A stretch of 64,000 nucleotides of DNA from CAVOJV01 sp963696325. GTDB lineage: Bacteria; Pseudomonadota; Gammaproteobacteria; Competibacterales; Competibacteraceae. Every line of letters starts with the position of its first letter. Position 1 is the stretch's first letter. The position numbers and the translations under genes were made by a program. The stretch spans positions 21,754 to 85,753 of the forward strand of contig CAVOJV010000003.1 in NCBI GenBank assembly GCA_963696325.1, read 5' to 3'. Below are positions 9,555-18,116 of the stretch, piece by piece. The notes beneath the pieces are model-generated. The model was not told where the DNA came from. It ran no database searches and saw nothing but the letters and a program-made list of their open reading frames with translations.

Positions 9555-9570
9555 TGGCATAGGGTATGCT
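9555..9570 (+). promoter_or_regulatory. Sigma-54 (RpoN) promoter of glnK
   Basis: The sequence TGGCATAGGGTATGCT has the -24 GG and -12 GC elements exactly 10 nt apart, close to the RpoN consensus. It lies about 135 nt upstream of the glnK start. Together with the enhancer-like dyads it predicts NtrC-dependent expression under nitrogen limitation. Confidence 0.65.
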
Positions 9571-9704
9571 AAAGGTTTTTTCGTCGGTAATCAGCAATCC
9601 TATCCGATGGATTGGCATGGCAAGTTTGGTACGCACAAGATGGCCACACTATACGGTTCCCCAGCGCTGGGAACCACCCCAAATGAATTAGGAGACTACA
9701 AGTT

Positions 9705-10043
9705 ATGAAATTGATCACTGCGATCATTAAGCCATTCAAGCTGGACGATGTGCGGGAAACCCTCTCCGAGATTGGCGTTCAGGGCATCACCGTCACCGAA
9801 GTAAAGGGCTTTGGACGCCAGAAAGGCCATACCGAACTGTATCGCGGTGCGGAGTATGTAGTGGACTTCCTGCCCAAGGTAAAAATTGAAGTAGGTGTCG
9901 ATGACAATCTGGCAGAGCGGGTCGTCGAAGCTGTCTCCCGCGCCGCCAACACAGGCAAGATCGGCGATGGCAAGATCTTCATATTCAACATGGAGCAGGC
10001 TATCCGAATTCGTACCGGAGAGTCCGGTCCGGAAGCATTGTAG
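9705..10043 (+). CDS. glnK: P-II nitrogen regulatory protein GlnK
   Basis: This is a 112-residue P-II protein of exact family length. It carries the T-loop GRQKGHTELYRGAEYVVDF with the uridylylatable Tyr51, the B-loop AANTGKIGDGKIF and the C-loop. P-II proteins bind ATP, ADP and 2-oxoglutarate and report nitrogen and energy status. GlnK inserts its T-loop into AmtB to block ammonium uptake. A ribosome site (TTAGGAGAC) precedes the ATG. It is the first gene of the glnK-amtB-glnB group and sits behind a sigma-54-like promoter. Confidence 0.93.
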   Translation: MKLITAIIKPFKLDDVRETLSEIGVQGITVTEVKGFGRQKGHTELYRGAEYVVDFLPKVKIEVGVDDNLAERVVEAVSRAANTGKIGDGKIFIFNMEQAIRIRTGESGPEAL

Positions 10044-10128
10044 TTTAAGCGAAATTGGAACGCGGCGCCGACATCCGAGGCTCATTCTCGGCGATAGCAC
10101 CCACTTATCTCATTAAAATTAACAAAAC

Positions 10129-10144
10129 TGGGCATCATGATGCT
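10129..10144 (+). promoter_or_regulatory. Possible second sigma-54-like promoter upstream of amtB
   Basis: TGGGCATCATGATGCT has GG and GC separated by 10 nt, as at the glnK promoter, and lies 114 nt before amtB. The -24 element lacks the usual TGGCAC, so this is a weak candidate. Confidence 0.3.
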
Positions 10145-10257
10145 CGTTTTGCAAGCCCGGCAACTCACTGCATGGCCGCTGCACGCCGAGATTCACTGCC
10201 AAGGCAAGCACGCCGTATCTACTTGAACTCTGAAGAAACTCAAGAGGAATCAATCTG

Positions 10258-11616
10258 ATGATGTGTAAAAGAACGACAGGCACACCGCTAACAGCGGTTT
10301 TGGCGCTGCTGCCCGGTCTAGCCCTGGCTGAGACAACCGCCGCTACCCCTGCCCTGGATACCGGCGATACCGCCTGGATGCTGACATCCACCGCCCTGGT
10401 GTTGTTCATGACCATTCCCGGGCTGTCCCTGTTTTATGCTGGCATGGTGCGCGCCAAGAATGTGCTGTCAGTCATGATGCAATGCTTTGCTATCACTTCC
10501 TTGGTGACCGTGCTATGGGCTATTTACGGTTATAGCCTGGCCTTCGACACCACTGGCATGGAAGCGGGGGTAACCAATATCAACTCCTTTATCGGTACCC
10601 TTTCCAAAGCGTTCCTGAGCGGTGTGAGGGTGGACAGCCTGTGGCAACCGGTAACTACCCTACCGAATGCTATTCCCGAGACAGTGTTCATGTGCTTCCA
10701 GATGACCTTTGCCATCATCACCCCGGCACTGATTGTCGGCGCCTTCGCAGAACGCATGAAATTTTCCGCCCTGCTGTTATTCATGACCCTCTGGTTCACG
10801 TTAGTGTACTTGCCTGTCGCTCACATGGTATGGGGCGGTGCAGGTTCCTTTCTAGGTGGTCGGGGCGTGCTGGATTTCGCGGGCGGCACCGTGGTGCATA
10901 TCAATGCGGGTATCGCCGGGTTTGTAGCGTGTCTGGTATTGGGCAAGCGTAAAGGTTATCCAAATGTCGCCATGGCCCCCCATAATTTGACCTTTACCAT
11001 CATGGGCGCTTCTATGTTATGGGTAGGCTGGTTCGGCTTTAACGCCGGCAGTGCGGTAGCTGCCAATGGCACCGCCGGCATGGCTATGGCCGTCACTCAA
11101 ATCGCCACAGCCACTGCAGCGCTCGGCTGGATGCTATCAGAATGGGTGTCCCACGGCAAACCCAGCGTGCTGGGCATCGCCTCCGGCGCGGTGGCTGGTC
11201 TAGTGGCTATCACGCCGGCGTCCGGCACCGCTGGTCCAATGGGTGCCCTGCTCATTGGCTTGACGGCCGGCATCATCTGTTTCCTGGCTTCCACCAAACT
11301 CAAACGCGCGCTGGGCTATGACGACTCTCTGGACGTATTTGGGGTGCACGCGGTGGGTGGTATCATCGGCGCCATGCTGACTGGTGTGTTTGCCGACGTC
11401 AGCCTGGGCGGCGTGGGACTGGCCGAGGGCATGACCATTTCCGGCCAAGTGGGTCTGCAGTTCCTGGGCGTAGGAACCACTTTGATATACTCAGGTATAC
11501 TGAGCTTTATTATCCTCAAGGTAGTGGACATCATTATCGGCTTGCGGGTGAGCGACGAACAGGAAACTCAAGGTCTGGACATCTCCCTGCACGACGAGCG
11601 TGGTTACAGCTTGTAA
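10258..11616 (+). CDS. amtB: Ammonium transporter AmtB
   Basis: This is a 452-residue Amt/Mep/Rh family transporter. A cleavable signal peptide (AVLALLPGLALAETTAA) and about 11 membrane helices are apparent. The two pore histidines sit in GGTVVHINAGIAG and FGVHAVGGIIGAM, and SLFYAGMVRAKNVLS is the conserved N-terminal segment. The C-terminal tail with DISLHDERGY is the GlnK docking region. It takes up ammonium across the inner membrane and is gated by P-II. An AGAGGAATC ribosome site precedes the ATG. It lies between two P-II genes. Confidence 0.95.
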   Translation: MMCKRTTGTPLTAVLALLPGLALAETTAATPALDTGDTAWMLTSTALVLFMTIPGLSLFYAGMVRAKNVLSVMMQCFAITSLVTVLWAIYGYSLAFDTTGMEAGVTNINSFIGTLSKAFLSGVRVDSLWQPVTTLPNAIPETVFMCFQMTFAIITPALIVGAFAERMKFSALLLFMTLWFTLVYLPVAHMVWGGAGSFLGGRGVLDFAGGTVVHINAGIAGFVACLVLGKRKGYPNVAMAPHNLTFTIMGASMLWVGWFGFNAGSAVAANGTAGMAMAVTQIATATAALGWMLSEWVSHGKPSVLGIASGAVAGLVAITPASGTAGPMGALLIGLTAGIICFLASTKLKRALGYDDSLDVFGVHAVGGIIGAMLTGVFADVSLGGVGLAEGMTISGQVGLQFLGVGTTLIYSGILSFIILKVVDIIIGLRVSDEQETQGLDISLHDERGYSL

Positions 11617-11721
11617 GGTTCAGGAATACCATGGCACACCCATATTCGATGCCTGAGGAGATTTCGGTTATAGTGGAATCTGGTATCCATCTGTTAGAGC
11701 CCGAAGCTAAGGGGGCGAATC

Positions 11722-12060
11722 ATGAAGCTCATAACTGCAATCATTAAACCGTTCAAGCTGGATGACGTGCGGGAGGCCCTCTCTGCGGTCGGCGTTCAGG
11801 GTATCACCGTCACCGAAGTCAAAGGTTTCGGGCGCCAAAAAGGCCATACCGAACTTTACCGCGGCGCGGAATACGTGGTGGATTTCCTGCCTAAGGTAAA
11901 GCTTGAGATCGGCGTGGATGATGGCGCCGTCGATAAGGTCGTGGAGGCCATTTGCAAAGCTGCCAACACCGGCAAGATCGGCGACGGTAAGATATTCGTC
12001 TACGATCTTGAACAAGCTGTCCGTATCCGCACGGGAGAGACCAACCTGGATGCTTTGTAG
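11722..12060 (+). CDS. P-II nitrogen regulatory protein (second copy, GlnK/GlnB)
   Basis: This 112-residue P-II protein is closely similar to the one at 9705, with identical T-loop residues including Tyr51. Differences concentrate at residues 18-22, 60-80 and the C-terminus (GETNLDAL). Paralogues of this kind let the cell separate AmtB control from control of glutamine synthetase and NtrB. Sequence alone does not say which copy does which job. It follows amtB after 105 nt and precedes an intrinsic terminator, so it closes the module. Confidence 0.92.
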   Translation: MKLITAIIKPFKLDDVREALSAVGVQGITVTEVKGFGRQKGHTELYRGAEYVVDFLPKVKLEIGVDDGAVDKVVEAICKAANTGKIGDGKIFVYDLEQAVRIRTGETNLDAL

Positions 12061-12112
12061 CCATCTCTAGGGGCCACTGGCCCGGGGAAATGGCTGAATC
12101 AGGACGACGATA

Positions 12113-12137
12113 ATGGGCGCAGGAAGCGCCCATTTTT
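12113..12137 (+). terminator. Intrinsic terminator after the glnK-amtB-glnB module
   Basis: An 8-bp perfect stem (ATGGGCGC and GCGCCCAT) closes a 5-nt loop and is followed by TTTTT. It lies 52 nt past the P-II stop and before the convergent speE. Confidence 0.85.
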
Positions 12138-12180
12138 GTTCATGGCTTCTTTGCAGTGCTGTAAATGCGAAATGGAGTGG

Positions 12181-13035
12181 CTAGCACAAGGCCCGGCGCA
12201 TGAATTCCGGCGCGGCCAAGGCGGCGCGGTGAATATCCGCATTGTAGTACTCGGTGGGAAACGACTTATTGGCTGCATGCCGATCCCGGAAGTGCTCAAG
12301 CGAAACCACCTTGCTTGCCAGTGTTACAGTCCACCAGCCGGAAGGATAGACGCACTGCGGAAAAGGCAGACTGCGCACATCGTTAAAGCCCGCAGCCCGC
12401 ATGCCCTGGTGCATGGGTTTTAAAATGTTCTCCATACTGAACAGAGGCGATTCGCTCTGCTGCACCAGCAGGCCGTTTACTCCCAGCGCCCGCCGGCAAT
12501 CCTGAAAGAAGGGCTCGCCGAACAAACCGACCGCGGGACCTACAGGGTCTGTGCTGTCGACAAGGATGACGTCATAGCATCCATCCGGAGCTTTTTTTAC
12601 CCAGGCGATCCCATCATCAAACCGCAAATTGGCGCGGGGATCGTGATTGGACTCGCAAAGCCGGGGAAAGAACCGTTCCGCCGCTCGGGTAACCGCCGCG
12701 TCGATATCTACCTGAGTGACTTCTTCGATGCCAGGGTGCTTGAGCACTTCCCGCAAGGTACCGCAATCGCCGCCACCGATGATCAGCACCCGCTTCGGAT
12801 CGGGGTGGGTAAACAGCGCGGGATGTGTCAACATCTCGTGGTATAGGAAATTGTCACGTTCGGTGAGCATAATACAACCATCGATGACCATCAGATTGCC
12901 AAAGGTTTCGGTGGCGTAAACCTCGATGTGCTGGAAGGGGCTTTGCTCATCTAACAGTTTTGCCTTGACTTTCAAGGAAAAGGCCGAACCTTCCGGGGTG
13001 TATATTTCGGAAAACCAAGTTTCATCCAGCGCCAT
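12181..13035 (-). CDS. speE: Spermidine synthase
   Basis: This 284-residue enzyme matches the usual SpeE length. It transfers aminopropyl from decarboxylated S-adenosylmethionine to putrescine. Visible motifs are the tetramer/N-terminal strand MALDETWFSEIYTPEGSAF, the binding-site loop RDNFLYHEMLTH, the Rossmann GGGDCGTLREVLKH, VDIDAAVTRAAERFF and the catalytic VDSTDPVGPA. The ATG at 13035 has GAGGAG about ten nt upstream; an open frame to 13260 is not needed. It is transcribed divergently from speA, which makes the precursor of putrescine, so the two genes share one regulatory gap of about 63 nt. Confidence 0.92.
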   Translation of the reverse strand: MALDETWFSEIYTPEGSAFSLKVKAKLLDEQSPFQHIEVYATETFGNLMVIDGCIMLTERDNFLYHEMLTHPALFTHPDPKRVLIIGGGDCGTLREVLKHPGIEEVTQVDIDAAVTRAAERFFPRLCESNHDPRANLRFDDGIAWVKKAPDGCYDVILVDSTDPVGPAVGLFGEPFFQDCRRALGVNGLLVQQSESPLFSMENILKPMHQGMRAAGFNDVRSLPFPQCVYPSGWWTVTLASKVVSLEHFRDRHAANKSFPTEYYNADIHRAALAAPEFMRRALC

Positions 13036-13098
13036 AAAGCGATGCTCCTCGATGATCCCGTGACGGCGAGACCAGCACGGGAAAAGTACATATTTGCT

Positions 13099-15024
13099 AT
13101 GGGGGGAATGACGGCATTGAACGATAGGTATCGCAAGCAGCCGGACTGGACCTTGGCCCAGGCCCGCGAAGTATACAATATCGACCGCTGGGGTGGCGGC
13201 TACTTCGCCATCGATGCCGATGGCTGTATCAGCGCGCGTTCTCCACGCCACGGCGATCACCCAAGCATCAATCTGCGGGCCCTGGCGGAGGAACTGTGTA
13301 CCCAGGGCTATGGGTTACCGGCGCTGGTGCGATTCAGCCATATCCTCCACGATCGAGTGGATACTCTGTGCAATGCCTTTGCCACCGCTATCGCCGACAA
13401 TGACTATCAGGGGCGCTACACCGCCGCCTATCCGATCAAGGTCAACCAGCAACGCAGTGTGGTCAGCGAGATCATCCAGCATGGCGGTGCCCGGGTCGGT
13501 CTGGAAGCCGGTAGCAAACCGGAACTCATGGCCGTGCTGGCCCTTTCCCAACCCGGTGGGCTGGTCATCTGCAATGGCTACAAGGACCGCGAATACATCC
13601 GGCTGGCCCTGATTGGCCGGCAACTGGGCTTGAACATCTTCATCGTGGTCGAGAAACTCTCCGAGCTGGATCTGATCATTGCTGAGACGGCCCACCTGGA
13701 GGTGCGTCCGCAACTGGGGATACGGGTGCGGCTGGCCTCCATCGGCGCCGGCAAGTGGCAGAATACCGGTGGCGAGAAGTCCAAGTTTGGCCTGTCCGCG
13801 GGCCAGACGTTGCAAGCCCTGGAACGACTGCGCGCCGAAGGATTGCTGGATACCTTGCTGCTGCTGCACTGCCACCTGGGTTCCCAGATTGCCAATATCC
13901 GCGATATTCAGCGCGGTCTGGGAGAAGTGGGGCGCTACTATGCAGAATTGCACCGCCTAGGCGCACGGTTATCGCATGTGGACGTCGGCGGCGGCTTGGG
14001 GGTGGATTACGAGGGCACGGCCTCGCGCAGCGATTGCTCCATGAATTATTCGATGCAGGAGTACGCCAACAATGTGGTCTATACCCTGTGGGAGGTATGT
14101 TTGGCAGCGGGATTGCCGCATCCCCACCTTATCACCGAATCCGGGCGTGCCCTGACTGCCCATCACGCCGTCCTCATCACCAATGTGATCGATCACGAGC
14201 AGGCCCCCTATGAGGTGGCTTTAACGGAACCCGGTAATGGTGCTCCCCTCATGCTGCGCAATCTCTGGTCGGTCTATCAGTCGGTCTCGCGGGGGGGAGC
14301 CGTAGAAGCCTACCACGATGCCACCTACTGGTTGGGCGAGGCCCAGGGCATGTACGTCCATGGAGTACTTAGCCTCGAACAGCGCGCCTGTGCCGAGCAG
14401 CTTTACTACGCCATCTGCCGCAGAGTACAACCCCTGCTAAACCCTGGCGCCCGCGCCCATCGGGAATTGCTGGACGAACTGAATGATAAACTGGCGGAAA
14501 AACTGTTTGTGAATTTCTCACTGTTCCAGTCCATGCCGGACGCCTGGGCTCTCGACCAGGTCTTCCCCATCATGCCTCTGCATCGCTTGCAGGAACGGCC
14601 TATCAGCCGGGCCATTTTGCAAGATCTGACGTGCGATTCCGATGGTAGCGTCGAGCACTATGTGGATGGCGAGGGCGTGGAAACCACCCTGCCGCTCCCT
14701 CCCTATCGCACTGGCGAACCCTACCTGTTGGGTTTCTTCCTGATCGGCGCTTATCAGGAAATCCTCGGCGATATGCACAATCTGTTCGGCGACACGAATG
14801 CGGTCAACGTGGCATTGAGCGAGGATGGCAGCCACCGCCTGAGCGAGCCGGAGCACGGCGATACCGTAGCCGATTTGCTGCGCTATGTTCATTTCCAACC
14901 CGAGGCCATGCTCGTGGCGTACCGTGACAAGATTGCCGCGGCGGACCTTGGCGCAGCGCAACGCAAGGTTTATCTGGCGGCTTTGGAGGCAGGTTTACGG
15001 GGTTACACCTATCTAGAGGATTGA
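13099..15024 (+). CDS. speA: Biosynthetic arginine decarboxylase
   Basis: This enzyme of about 641 residues converts arginine to agmatine in polyamine synthesis and uses pyridoxal phosphate. The fold type III PLP lysine lies in AYPIKVNQQRSVV. LHCHLGSQIANI and HVDVGGGLGVDYEG are the glycine-rich phosphate-binding segments, and ESGRALTAHHAVL follows. The end GYTYLED is typical. ATGs at 13099 and 13108 are both possible; a G-rich run sits between them, and the open frame to 13042 would nearly touch speE. An agmatine-processing gene is not in the window. Confidence 0.92.
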   Translation: MGGMTALNDRYRKQPDWTLAQAREVYNIDRWGGGYFAIDADGCISARSPRHGDHPSINLRALAEELCTQGYGLPALVRFSHILHDRVDTLCNAFATAIADNDYQGRYTAAYPIKVNQQRSVVSEIIQHGGARVGLEAGSKPELMAVLALSQPGGLVICNGYKDREYIRLALIGRQLGLNIFIVVEKLSELDLIIAETAHLEVRPQLGIRVRLASIGAGKWQNTGGEKSKFGLSAGQTLQALERLRAEGLLDTLLLLHCHLGSQIANIRDIQRGLGEVGRYYAELHRLGARLSHVDVGGGLGVDYEGTASRSDCSMNYSMQEYANNVVYTLWEVCLAAGLPHPHLITESGRALTAHHAVLITNVIDHEQAPYEVALTEPGNGAPLMLRNLWSVYQSVSRGGAVEAYHDATYWLGEAQGMYVHGVLSLEQRACAEQLYYAICRRVQPLLNPGARAHRELLDELNDKLAEKLFVNFSLFQSMPDAWALDQVFPIMPLHRLQERPISRAILQDLTCDSDGSVEHYVDGEGVETTLPLPPYRTGEPYLLGFFLIGAYQEILGDMHNLFGDTNAVNVALSEDGSHRLSEPEHGDTVADLLRYVHFQPEAMLVAYRDKIAAADLGAAQRKVYLAALEAGLRGYTYLED

Positions 15025-15143
15025 GCGGGTGTGCAGCACTTGGCGGCACGGGTGGGGCATACAAAAATACTCCCGCGTGCTGTCATATGGCTGAAACGGT
15101 TGCCCTATCGACTGAGCACATGCACGGATGAGAGGAAATTATC

Positions 15144-15500
15144 ATGCGACGCCTGATTTCTATTCTGCTGTTGGTCATGGTTATCCCGGCCACCGCTCAA
15201 GAAGCCGTGTACCGCTGGACCGACGAGCAAGGACGCACCCATTATGGCAATCGCCCACCCGCCGATGCAAAGGCAGAGCCGGTGGATTTGAACCCCCAGC
15301 CGGTCACGGTGACCGCGGGGAAAGAAGTGTATACCTGGACTGACGAAGAAGGGCATACGCACTATGGAGATCGGCCTTCGACTGTCATATCGTCGGAAAA
15401 AGTGGATATGGATACAATACCTCTATCGACGATTCGAGCAACTGAATTTCGACCGGGTGAACAAGATTTGCTCCGCCAACTGGAGCAGCAAACCCGCTAA
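15144..15500 (+). CDS. Exported protein with two DUF4124 repeats
   Basis: This is a 118-residue protein with a signal peptide (MRRLISILLLVMVIPATAQ). Two tandem DUF4124 units follow: VYRWTDEQGRTHYGNRPP and VYTWTDEEGHTHYGDRPS, separated by about 40 residues. DUF4124 is a small periplasmic/outer-membrane-associated domain of unknown function in proteobacteria. The ribosome site GAGGAAATT is good. It follows speA after 119 nt and is convergent with the small genes at 15523. Confidence 0.8.
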   Translation: MRRLISILLLVMVIPATAQEAVYRWTDEQGRTHYGNRPPADAKAEPVDLNPQPVTVTAGKEVYTWTDEEGHTHYGDRPSTVISSEKVDMDTIPLSTIRATEFRPGEQDLLRQLEQQTR

Positions 15501-15522
15501 CCACACAAAAATCTCCCCACCG

Positions 15523-15810
15523 TCAGACGTGCTGGGGATGTTTGAGCGACGCCCGCATTGATGAGCCATTACCCGTTGCCTTACGTTTTCCGCTTGAGGA
15601 AGGATACCGGGTTGTCGCCGACAACCTGGTGCCACCGCGGGTACTCCACAGATCGGTGACTTCCGCAATGGCCTTATCGGCGTTATCAAAACGAGCATCC
15701 GTATCCTCGCCGGATTCCGTTTCCCAATAATAACCGCGTTCATCATGGCGCAGATTAAGTGTCACTTGATCATGGTTAAGCGTGTTGGGATCGATGCCGA
15801 AATAGGTCAT
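15523..15810 (-). CDS. Small hypothetical protein (95 aa)
   Basis: I do not recognise a family. The 95-residue frame begins MTYFGIDPNTLNHDQVTLNL and is hydrophilic; about the last 30 residues are basic and rich in Ser, Thr and Arg. A GGAG ribosome site lies 10 nt before the ATG. It follows a second small gene (15856-16035) on the same strand after 45 nt, suggesting a two-gene unit. Codon use (G/C at third positions) is coding-like in the first two thirds and less so at the end. Confidence 0.55.
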   Translation of the reverse strand: MTYFGIDPNTLNHDQVTLNLRHDERGYYWETESGEDTDARFDNADKAIAEVTDLWSTRGGTRLSATTRYPSSSGKRKATGNGSSMRASLKHPQHV

Positions 15811-15855
15811 AGCTAAATCTCCATGAGATTGATATTAGATATAAAATTCTTTGCT

Positions 15856-16035
15856 TCAGCGCGAGTCTAACGCTTCCGGCCAACAGCGCTGGATTTCGCT
15901 CAACCACGCTTTGCGTAATCGCTGCCGCCTATCCTTCGATGCGCCACTTAGCAAGGCCCGGTAGTATTCGTGAGAAGCTCGGGTAACGGCGCGTTCAGCA
16001 GCCGGTAATAAATCAATTTCATGGTTGGTCATCAT
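15856..16035 (-). CDS. Small hypothetical protein (59 aa), upstream partner
   Basis: The 59-codon frame starts MMTNHEIDLLPAAERAV and ends ALDSR. A strong ribosome site, GGGAGGAAAAGAC, directly precedes the first ATG, the best evidence that it is real. The protein is charged and predicted helical, with no signal or membrane segment. It appears to be the first gene of a unit with the 95-residue gene downstream. No homology is recognised. Confidence 0.55.
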   Translation of the reverse strand: MMTNHEIDLLPAAERAVTRASHEYYRALLSGASKDRRQRLRKAWLSEIQRCWPEALDSR

Positions 16036-16400
16036 GTCTTTTCCTCCCGCCGTAAAGTCGCAGGGATAAAATGAGTCAAGTAAACAAGGGCAATTATCGA
16101 GCCATATTTAGGGGAACATTTATTCACTGTTTTGGTTGATGCTATTGTTGACAATCAGGCTTGCAAAACATTAGACAGCGCGAAATGCCAGGTAGTCACC
16201 ACTCTCATTGTGAGTCGCTCAGAATATTCGCAGGTCTTCAGGTGCTCTTGCGCGTCAGCGCGGTAACCCGCCATGAACCAAGCTTGAAAATCGAGGATGT
16301 CTTAGAATTCAGCCCGACTGCTAGGCGCATTAGAGCCAATTCCGTCTCCGACGGCAAGCAGTTATGATAATTACCTGCCAATCCAGCAAACCTGAAGACC
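16036..16400. other. 365-nt intergenic region with divergent promoters
   Basis: No convincing gene is present; one open frame at 16161-16367 has no ribosome site and no family features. A TTGACA hexamer at 16148-16153 could be a -35 element for the squalene-synthase-like gene, but no good -10 is seen at the right distance. The promoter for the small minus-strand genes must also lie here. Confidence 0.4.
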
Positions 16401-17276
16401 ATGACTCCAGATGAATATTGTCAGGACAAGGCGGTTCCCAGCGGCTCCAACCTCCATTACAGCCTGTTATCTCTGCCAGATGAGCGCCGTCGGGTATTCA
16501 TCGCCTTGTACGCTTTCCGTCGGGAAATCGTACGGATAATAGACGAATGCCAGGAGGCCCAAATTGCCCGGACCAAACTCGATTGGTGGCGGGAAGAATT
16601 GCACCGGCTATTCAACGGCCAACCCCAACACCCCGTCTCGCAGGCGTTGGCTGTGCGGCTTGACCGGTACACGCTCGCTCAGGAGCGCTTTCGAGAGATG
16701 CTTGACGGCGTGGAAATGGACCTGCACTACGATGCCTATCCGAGTTTCAAGGAGCTGAGCCTATACTGTCAACGGGTAGGCAGCGCCGTCACTCTGCTGG
16801 GGACGGAAATATTGGGCTATGAGGATCGCCGGACCCCCCAATTTGCGAACAACCTGGGGATGGCCCTGCAACTGGTATGCATCCTGCGCAATGTGCGCAG
16901 GGACGCTCTGCAGGGGCGGTTCTACATCCCTGAGGACGAGTTGGAGCGCTTTGGGGTTGGTCACATCGACCTGTTGCGCTCGCAGACTTCCGAGCCAGTG
17001 CAGGCATTGTTCAGGTTCCAGGCTGAGCGTGTCAAGGAGCACCAGCAGCGGGCATTACAGCAGTTGCCGGCGCAGGACCGGTATGCCCAATGCAGCTATA
17101 TTATTCTGGCTGAACTCGCCATGCGCCTGCTGGATGAGATTGCCGCCGATGGTTACCGGCTCCTGGAGCAGCGCATCGCGTTAACACCTTTACGCAAGTT
17201 TTGGATCGCCTGGCGGACCGAGCGCCACGAGCGGCGCGCTCACCAGCGACATCTGGCCGGCCATGACCTAAGCTAA
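16401..17276 (+). CDS. Squalene/phytoene synthase family protein (HpnD-like) with altered aspartate motifs
   Basis: This 291-residue protein matches HpnD (presqualene diphosphate synthase) over its length, from MTPDEYCQDKA to LTPLRKFWIAWRTER. The family couples prenyl diphosphates, using two Asp-rich Mg-binding motifs. Here the first motif, normally DDxxD, reads VRIIDE, and the second, normally RDVGED, reads RNVRRD. So several metal ligands are replaced, while the flanking ARTKLDWWR, YCQRVGSAV and GRFYIPEDEL regions are kept. It may have a changed or lost catalytic role. It leads a plus-strand run with a YciK-type reductase, and no other hopanoid gene is near. Confidence 0.8.
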   Translation: MTPDEYCQDKAVPSGSNLHYSLLSLPDERRRVFIALYAFRREIVRIIDECQEAQIARTKLDWWREELHRLFNGQPQHPVSQALAVRLDRYTLAQERFREMLDGVEMDLHYDAYPSFKELSLYCQRVGSAVTLLGTEILGYEDRRTPQFANNLGMALQLVCILRNVRRDALQGRFYIPEDELERFGVGHIDLLRSQTSEPVQALFRFQAERVKEHQQRALQQLPAQDRYAQCSYIILAELAMRLLDEIAADGYRLLEQRIALTPLRKFWIAWRTERHERRAHQRHLAGHDLS

Positions 17277-17336
17277 AATAGCGTCCCGAAATCACGGGCG
17301 CGGTCACATTTGGAACCAGCAGCAGGAGTTGAATCC

Positions 17337-18116
17337 ATGAATAGCTATACTGCACCTGCCGACCTGCTCAAAGACCGCATCATTCTGGTGACTGGTGCGG
17401 GGGATGGAATTGGCCGGGTGGCGGCGCGCCGCTTCGCCGCATTTGGCGCTACCGTTATTCTGCTCGGCCGAACCATCCGCAAGCTGGAGCAGGTCTATGA
17501 TGAAATTGCCCAGGCCGGCCATCCGCAAGCCGCTATCTACCCAATGAACCTGGAAGGCGCCTCGCCTAAGGATTACACCGATCTGGCCCATGTTTTGGAG
17601 ACGGAGTTTGGCCGCTTGGATGGTCTGCTGCACAATGCCGCCACTTTAGGTGCGTTGACCCCGATCGTTCATCACGACATCGAACTCTGGTACAAGGTTT
17701 TGCAAGTCAATCTCAATGCCCCGTTCCTCCTTACCCAGGCGGTGCTAGGACCGTTGACCCGTTCACTCGATGCCTCCATTGTCTTCACGGCGGATACCGT
17801 AAGCGAGGAAGGGCGCGCCTACTGGGGCGCCTACGCAGTCGCCAAGGGCGGCGCCCAGACCCTGATGAAAATGCTGGCGAGCGAACTGGAAACGAACACC
17901 TCGGTGCGGGTGAACAGCATCGACCCCGGCAACGTTCGCAGCGGCCTGCGCCTTAAAGCCTATCCAGCGGGCAATCCCGAGGAGTGGATTGATCCTGAAA
18001 CCATCATGGGAACCTACCTTTATCTGATGGGCCCTGACAGCCGTGGAATAACAGGCCAGACGTTCAGTGTCACTACCGGCGCTGACTTGCCTGGGAAGCC
18101 AAAAACAGGTGGATAA
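17337..18116 (+). CDS. yciK: YciK-family short-chain dehydrogenase/reductase
   Basis: This is a 259-residue SDR. The cofactor motif is TGAGDGIGRVAA, the structural NAA motif is in LLHNAATLG, and the active-site Tyr-Lys appears in YWGAYAVAKGG (YxxxK). The start ATG at 17337 follows AGGAG; the frame opens at 17310 without a better signal. The natural substrate of YciK is not established. The stop overlaps the GTG of the next gene. Conserved proximity to squalene/phytoene-synthase-like genes in gammaproteobacteria is from memory and would suggest a lipid role. Confidence 0.85.
   Translation: MNSYTAPADLLKDRIILVTGAGDGIGRVAARRFAAFGATVILLGRTIRKLEQVYDEIAQAGHPQAAIYPMNLEGASPKDYTDLAHVLETEFGRLDGLLHNAATLGALTPIVHHDIELWYKVLQVNLNAPFLLTQAVLGPLTRSLDASIVFTADTVSEEGRAYWGAYAVAKGGAQTLMKMLASELETNTSVRVNSIDPGNVRSGLRLKAYPAGNPEEWIDPETIMGTYLYLMGPDSRGITGQTFSVTTGADLPGKPKTGG

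Noticed and set aside
11635..11655. Possible sigma-54 site before the second P-II gene (TGGCACACCC)
   Set aside because: The -24 element is good, but no GC is found 10 nt later, so the promoter is not supported.
16161..16367. 68-codon plus-strand frame upstream of the squalene-synthase-like gene
   Set aside because: No ribosome site, odd composition and inside a likely promoter region.
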